Shown here: one piece after another, positions 6,916 through 10,094 of the stretch | Position numbering within the stretch: position 1 is the first letter of the stretch | Layout: each line of letters starts with the position of its first letter | Origin: an uncultured Clostridia bacterium | GTDB taxonomy: Bacteria; Bacillota; Clostridia; TANB77; CAG-508 | Assembly (NCBI GenBank): GCA_947626205.1 | Contig: CANQRO010000054.1 | Location: forward strand, 1 to 10,094 | DNA: 10,094 nucleotides | Direction of reading: 5' to 3' | Made by a program: the position numbers and the translations under genes | Notes under the pieces: generated by a model | Told to the model about the DNA's origin: nothing | The model's input: the letters and a program-made list of their open reading frames with translations, nothing else | Databases searched by the model: none

Positions 6916-8717
6916 TCTTTTTCCTTCCTAAAAGTTTTTTTAATATATCTTATTGCCTTTACTTTAAGTGATTCACTTAAATTATTAATAATAGCCTGTT
7001 GCGACTCTATAATTTTTTTACTTTCTTCAAGCCTTATATTACAATTATTAATCTCATTATCTTTGTCAAAAATTATTTTATTAATATTCTCTAAATATTT
7101 TTCTAATTCATTTGGATGTAGCATTAAACTACTAACATCATTTTTACTATCCTTAGTATAAAAATCCCATATTTTATTATCTCGTATCTCTTTTTGAATT
7201 TTATCATCTAATTTATAAAATACATCCAAATAATCATTTAAATTATAATGGTCAAATAATTCTTCAATTGTTATATATTTCATAAATTCATTTGAATAAA
7301 AAATGTTTTTAAATATTATATATTCAATTGGAACATTATAATCTTTCCACTCTTGATCAAAAAAATAAAATTTATTTTCTATAAAAAAACAATTAAAAAA
7401 CGTCATATCCCAAAATCCATTTTTTATAAATTTCATTTTTCTTAATAAATCTTCTTCAATTTTAATATCATATTTTTCAAATATTGTATTATTATAATCA
7501 GTTTGTAGCTTACTTTTCATTAAAATATTATCAATAAATTTATCAAATAGCATATAAAACTCATCTATTTTTCCCTCTTCTAATAATTGTAGTAATATAC
7601 TTTCAAGCATTACATTTTGATTTATATACTTACTAAAAACAGTTTCATTTTCAACATAATCTAAGATTTCTATCTCTTCCGCTTTTAAGACACTTATATT
7701 ATCAATAATATTTAAATAATGTTTAGTTGTCTCTTTAACTGACGGTTGTTTTTCAACGTATGAATCTGATATTTTTGTAATTAATCTATATTTCTCTTTT
7801 CTTAAATTATTAAAAGATATATAATTATATTTTTGCAATAAATCAGTTTTCCCTACATCTAGTAAATATGAATTTGCAATAGACTTAAAAGTATCAGCAT
7901 TTTCTTTTATAATATTATTTATAGCTTTTTTTTCATTAAAAGTTTCATATGTATTATCTATATAATATGGTATATATTTATCAACAACTATTTTTTCAAA
8001 TATACTTTTATCAGATAAAATAACGTTTGGTAATTTATAATCTGGCAAAGGATAATAAGTTATCTCATTTTTTAAATCTAGTTCATTTAATATATTTTGT
8101 ATATACTTCTTTGAAAAAAATTTATTTTTTTTTAAATTATTTGAAAATGTTGTATTGAAAAGATTTCTCATAGAAATATTATTATCAAATGCAATTAATA
8201 TTCTACCATCTTCATTTAATCGACTACATAAAAACTTTAAATATTCTTTTAATTCTATTTCTTTCCCAAATATTTCATTATAATATTCTAAATTACCTAT
8301 ACATATAATATAATCAAATTTCTCATTACTTTTAAAGTCTTTTAAATAACTCGCATATATATCTAGCTTTTCATAACTATCACATCTTTTAGCAATAGCC
8401 TCTACTCTATATTTTACTGGCTCTATACAAACAACTTCTAAATTTTCTTCACAAAGTAGCTGAGTAATATTTCCAAGTCTCCCACCTACTTCCAAAACTT
8501 TCGCATTTTTTTTAAATGGATACCAACTTAATATATTTTGTCCTATAGAAGATAAATTATATAATAATTCAAAATCTATATCATTTGAAAAATTTTTTTC
8601 ATATGAGAATCTATCATATTTTTCGATATATTCCTCAATTATATTTTTTTCAATTTCTTTTAAATAATACTCACCATAATAAGCATCTTCATTACAATTA
8701 TCTAAATGTAATTTCAT
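6912..8717 (-). CDS. SAM methyltransferase / kinase-like / coiled-coil protein, possible glycan chain terminator (WbdD-like architecture)
   Basis: A 601-residue protein. Start at 8717 is preferred because AGG lies 7 bases upstream; the in-frame ATG at 8723 is only 1 base from it. Residues about 70-190 are a class I SAM methyltransferase: 'VLEVGGRLGN' (74-83, motif I), acidic E99 at the end of strand 2, and 'FDYIICIGNLEY' (134-145), then 'YYPLPDYKLPNV' (221-232), a signature I recall from methyltransferases in polysaccharide loci. Residues about 290-490 look like a degenerate protein-kinase/phosphotransferase fold: V-E-K323-Q-P (β3 lysine-like), F-W-D437-M-T-F-F-N442 (catalytic-loop-like) and F-F-D454-Q-E-W (DFG-like metal site). 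Residues 536-583 are predicted coiled coil, ending in a basic tail. In E. coli O9a, WbdD with the same order methylates and phosphorylates the growing end to stop chain growth. A similar role is inferred from architecture and from the Wzt_C neighbour, not from clear sequence identity. It overlaps the next gene by 4 bases. Confidence 0.78.
   Translation of the reverse strand: MKLHLDNCNEDAYYGEYYLKEIEKNIIEEYIEKYDRFSYEKNFSNDIDFELLYNLSSIGQNILSWYPFKKNAKVLEVGGRLGNITQLLCEENLEVVCIEPVKYRVEAIAKRCDSYEKLDIYASYLKDFKSNEKFDYIICIGNLEYYNEIFGKEIELKEYLKFLCSRLNEDGRILIAFDNNISMRNLFNTTFSNNLKKNKFFSKKYIQNILNELDLKNEITYYPLPDYKLPNVILSDKSIFEKIVVDKYIPYYIDNTYETFNEKKAINNIIKENADTFKSIANSYLLDVGKTDLLQKYNYISFNNLRKEKYRLITKISDSYVEKQPSVKETTKHYLNIIDNISVLKAEEIEILDYVENETVFSKYINQNVMLESILLQLLEEGKIDEFYMLFDKFIDNILMKSKLQTDYNNTIFEKYDIKIEEDLLRKMKFIKNGFWDMTFFNCFFIENKFYFFDQEWKDYNVPIEYIIFKNIFYSNEFMKYITIEELFDHYNLNDYLDVFYKLDDKIQKEIRDNKIWDFYTKDSKNDVSSLMLHPNELEKYLENINKIIFDKDNEINNCNIRLEESKKIIESQQAIINNLSESLKVKAIRYIKKTFRKEKE
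6923..6929 (-). promoter_or_regulatory. Ribosome binding site of the GT2-WsaF fusion gene
   Basis: AGGAAGG on the minus strand with a 7-base spacer before the ATG at 6915. It lies inside the last codons of the methyltransferase gene and, with the ATGA stop/start overlap, indicates translational coupling. Confidence 0.75.
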
Positions 8718-8723
8718 ATACAT

Positions 8724-8768
8724 ACCTATATATATAAATACTAATTAATTAATACTATATACCTTTCT
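8724..8768 (-). other. Only sizeable intergenic gap in the operon; AT-rich with a direct repeat
   Basis: Forty-five bases between the wzt stop and the methyltransferase start. It is almost wholly A/T and contains AATACTA twice on the plus strand (8737-8743 and 8751-8757, 14-base period). No GC-rich hairpin with a T tract is present, so no intrinsic terminator; a weak internal promoter is possible but not identifiable. AGG at 8727-8725 serves as a weak SD for the 8717 start. Confidence 0.4.
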
Positions 8769-10091
8769 TTAATTATTTATTTTACTATAAGTTATTTCTG
8801 AAACTAATTGTATCATACCAACACATGATTTATCAGATAAGACTTCAATAAGTAAGGCATCATATTTTCGGTTTAATACTTCCATTTCGCCTTTTGTATT
8901 AAATTTTGTACAACTAAATGACAAAGTATATTTCCCCGGAGCAAGTGGCAAAACTTGTTTAAAACTTACTTCAACTACATCACCTTTTTTAAAATTACCT
9001 GTCAATATGTTATTAATTAAGGTATTTGTCCCACAAATATCATTGCCCCTAAAATCTTTTACTGTCATTGTAAAAATTGGATCTTTTACTTCTTTTTCGA
9101 ATATAATCTTTGATTTTAAAATAATTTCTTCATCATTATTTATTATGTTTTTAAAACCACCTTTTTTGTCAAAAATACCAAAGTCAACTACATGAGCTTC
9201 GCCATTGCCATAGTCAATAATATTTGGATTTACATTAAAATGTTGCATCCAGCAATCTTTATTCTTCATCAATTTTTTAATTGAATATTTCTTTTCACCT
9301 ATAAGTGCAGTATCATCTTCATCAAATATTTGGCTTGATTCAGTAGGAGATATTCCAACTATCATCTTTTTATACATTTCAACTCCAGCTTTTACATCAC
9401 CATCAAATATCTTTTTTCCATCACTAATAACAATTGTTCTAGTACAATTCTTTAACACTTCACCTATCCCATGTGTAACAAACAAAATGGTTTTTCCATT
9501 TTTCTTAAATTCTTCAAATTTCTTAAAGCATTTCAATTGAAAGGCAATATCTCCAACAGATAAAACTTCATCTACTATTAAAATATCAGGATCAACATTA
9601 ATAGCACATGCAAATGCAAGACGTGCGAACATACCCGAAGAATATGTTTTAACAGGTTGATATAGATGTTTTCCAATATCTGCAAAATCTATTATTTCTT
9701 GCTTTTTTTCTTCAATTTGTTCATTTGTAAGTCCCATAACTTGTCCATGTTGAAAAATATTTTCAAGCCCCGTTAATTCAGGATTAAAAGCCGTCCCAAG
9801 TTCCAATAGCGAACTAATTTTTCCATTTACTTCAATATTTCCTTTAGTTTGGGTAACAACACCTGTTACCATTTTTAGCAATGTTGACTTTCCAGCTCCG
9901 TTCTTTCCTAATATACCCAAAACTTCACCTTTTTTTACTTCTAAATTCAAATCATCTATTGCTTTAAAAACAGAATGCTTAGTGTAAAAAGGAATTACAG
10001 TTTCTAAAAGTCTATCCTTTTTTCTTGCAAACATTTTATATTCTTTTGTAAGATTAGTAATTTTTATTGCAATCTCATCATTTTCTATCAT
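8769..10091 (-). CDS. wzt: Wzt-type polysaccharide ABC transporter ATP-binding protein with C-terminal glycan-binding domain
   Basis: A 440-residue ATPase that would power export of a lipid-linked polysaccharide through a Wzm permease across the cytoplasmic membrane. The nucleotide-binding domain (about 5-245) has Walker A G62-K-N-G-A-G-K-S-T70, the shortened Wzt/TagH-type segment 'LLELGTAFNPELTG' (95-108) in place of a classical Q-loop, signature Y150-S-S-G-M154, Walker B D169-ILIVDE175, D-loop 178-181 and switch H207. The C-terminal part (about 290-437) matches the Wzt_C β-sandwich: W281 and Y294-G-N-G-E-A299 lead into a strand-rich region ending near 437. In O9a-like systems this domain binds the capped glycan and couples chain completion to export. 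The start at 10091 gives the usual short lead before 'IAIKITNLTKEY'; only three upstream bases are visible, so its SD cannot be checked. The wzm gene is expected immediately upstream, outside the window. Confidence 0.93.
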   Translation of the reverse strand: MIENDEIAIKITNLTKEYKMFARKKDRLLETVIPFYTKHSVFKAIDDLNLEVKKGEVLGILGKNGAGKSTLLKMVTGVVTQTKGNIEVNGKISSLLELGTAFNPELTGLENIFQHGQVMGLTNEQIEEKKQEIIDFADIGKHLYQPVKTYSSGMFARLAFACAINVDPDILIVDEVLSVGDIAFQLKCFKKFEEFKKNGKTILFVTHGIGEVLKNCTRTIVISDGKKIFDGDVKAGVEMYKKMIVGISPTESSQIFDEDDTALIGEKKYSIKKLMKNKDCWMQHFNVNPNIIDYGNGEAHVVDFGIFDKKGGFKNIINNDEEIILKSKIIFEKEVKDPIFTMTVKDFRGNDICGTNTLINNILTGNFKKGDVVEVSFKQVLPLAPGKYTLSFSCTKFNTKGEMEVLNRKYDALLIEVLSDKSCVGMIQLVSEITYSKINN

Positions 10092-10094
10092 TAT

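Noticed and set aside
8125..8133. Nine-T run in the methyltransferase gene as a phase-variation tract
   Set aside because: The frame is intact and encodes ordinary Lys/Asn codons; 7-9 base A/T runs are common in this AT-rich window (also 167-174 and 428-435), so length alone is not evidence.
8724..8768. Intrinsic terminator or clear promoter between wzt and the methyltransferase gene
   Set aside because: No GC-containing hairpin plus T tract. -10-like AT motifs are uninformative in such AT-rich DNA without a -35 element.
9007..9195. Plus-strand open frame of 62 codons
   Set aside because: Antisense to the Wzt_C domain, with no independent signal.
1..10094. Mollicute-type code (TGA as Trp), suspected from the extreme AT content
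   Set aside because: TGA ends the methyltransferase frame exactly at an ATGA start overlap, and Trp is encoded by TGG in conserved positions, so the standard bacterial code fits.
1..10094. CRISPR arrays, tRNA/rRNA genes, transposases or phage genes
   Set aside because: Read on both strands; no regularly spaced repeats, cloverleaf-like GC-rich segments or transposase motifs were seen.

Overview
This window is one strand-coherent block of a polysaccharide assembly and export locus from a very AT-rich bacterium. All genes lie on the minus strand, so transcription runs from the right edge (10094) to the left edge (1). TGA is used as a normal stop (ATGA junction at 6912-6915), SD sequences are strong (AGGAAGG, AAGGAAG, GAGG), and codons are heavily A/T-ending. 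Together with the gene types this points to a low-GC Bacillota, most likely Clostridia-like. That assignment is inference; there is no marker gene here. No RNA gene, CRISPR array, insertion sequence or convincing terminator is visible.

Layout in transcription order. (1) 10091-8769: Wzt-type ABC-transporter ATPase with a C-terminal glycan-binding (Wzt_C) domain. Its permease partner (Wzm) is not in the window and would be expected just beyond the right edge. (2) 8717-6912: a protein with an N-terminal SAM methyltransferase domain, a kinase-like middle/C-terminal part and a C-terminal coiled coil, an architecture reminiscent of the WbdD chain terminators. (3) 6915-4774: a bifunctional glycosyltransferase, GT2 fused to a WsaF-like GT4-type rhamnosyltransferase. 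(4) 4769-3116: a tandem double-GT2 glycosyltransferase interrupted by a one-base frameshift near 3539. (5) 3102-1372: a second tandem double-GT2 protein, paralogous to (4). (6) 1353 to beyond base 1: a multi-spanning DUF2142 membrane protein, cut by the window edge. Gene spacing is -4, 4, 13 and 18 bases apart from one 45-base gap after wzt, so this is very probably one operon.

How the parts could work together (inference from family knowledge): cytoplasmic glycosyltransferases (3)-(5) build a rhamnose-rich glycan on a lipid carrier; protein (2) modifies its non-reducing end; the Wzt_C domain of (1) recognises the finished chain and drives export through Wzm; the DUF2142 protein may act on the outer face. 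The points most worth attention are the methyltransferase/kinase-like/coiled-coil terminator next to a Wzt_C transporter in a probable Gram-positive, the frameshift whose one-base removal restores a family motif exactly, and the reciprocal loss of catalytic motifs in the two adjacent double-GT2 proteins.
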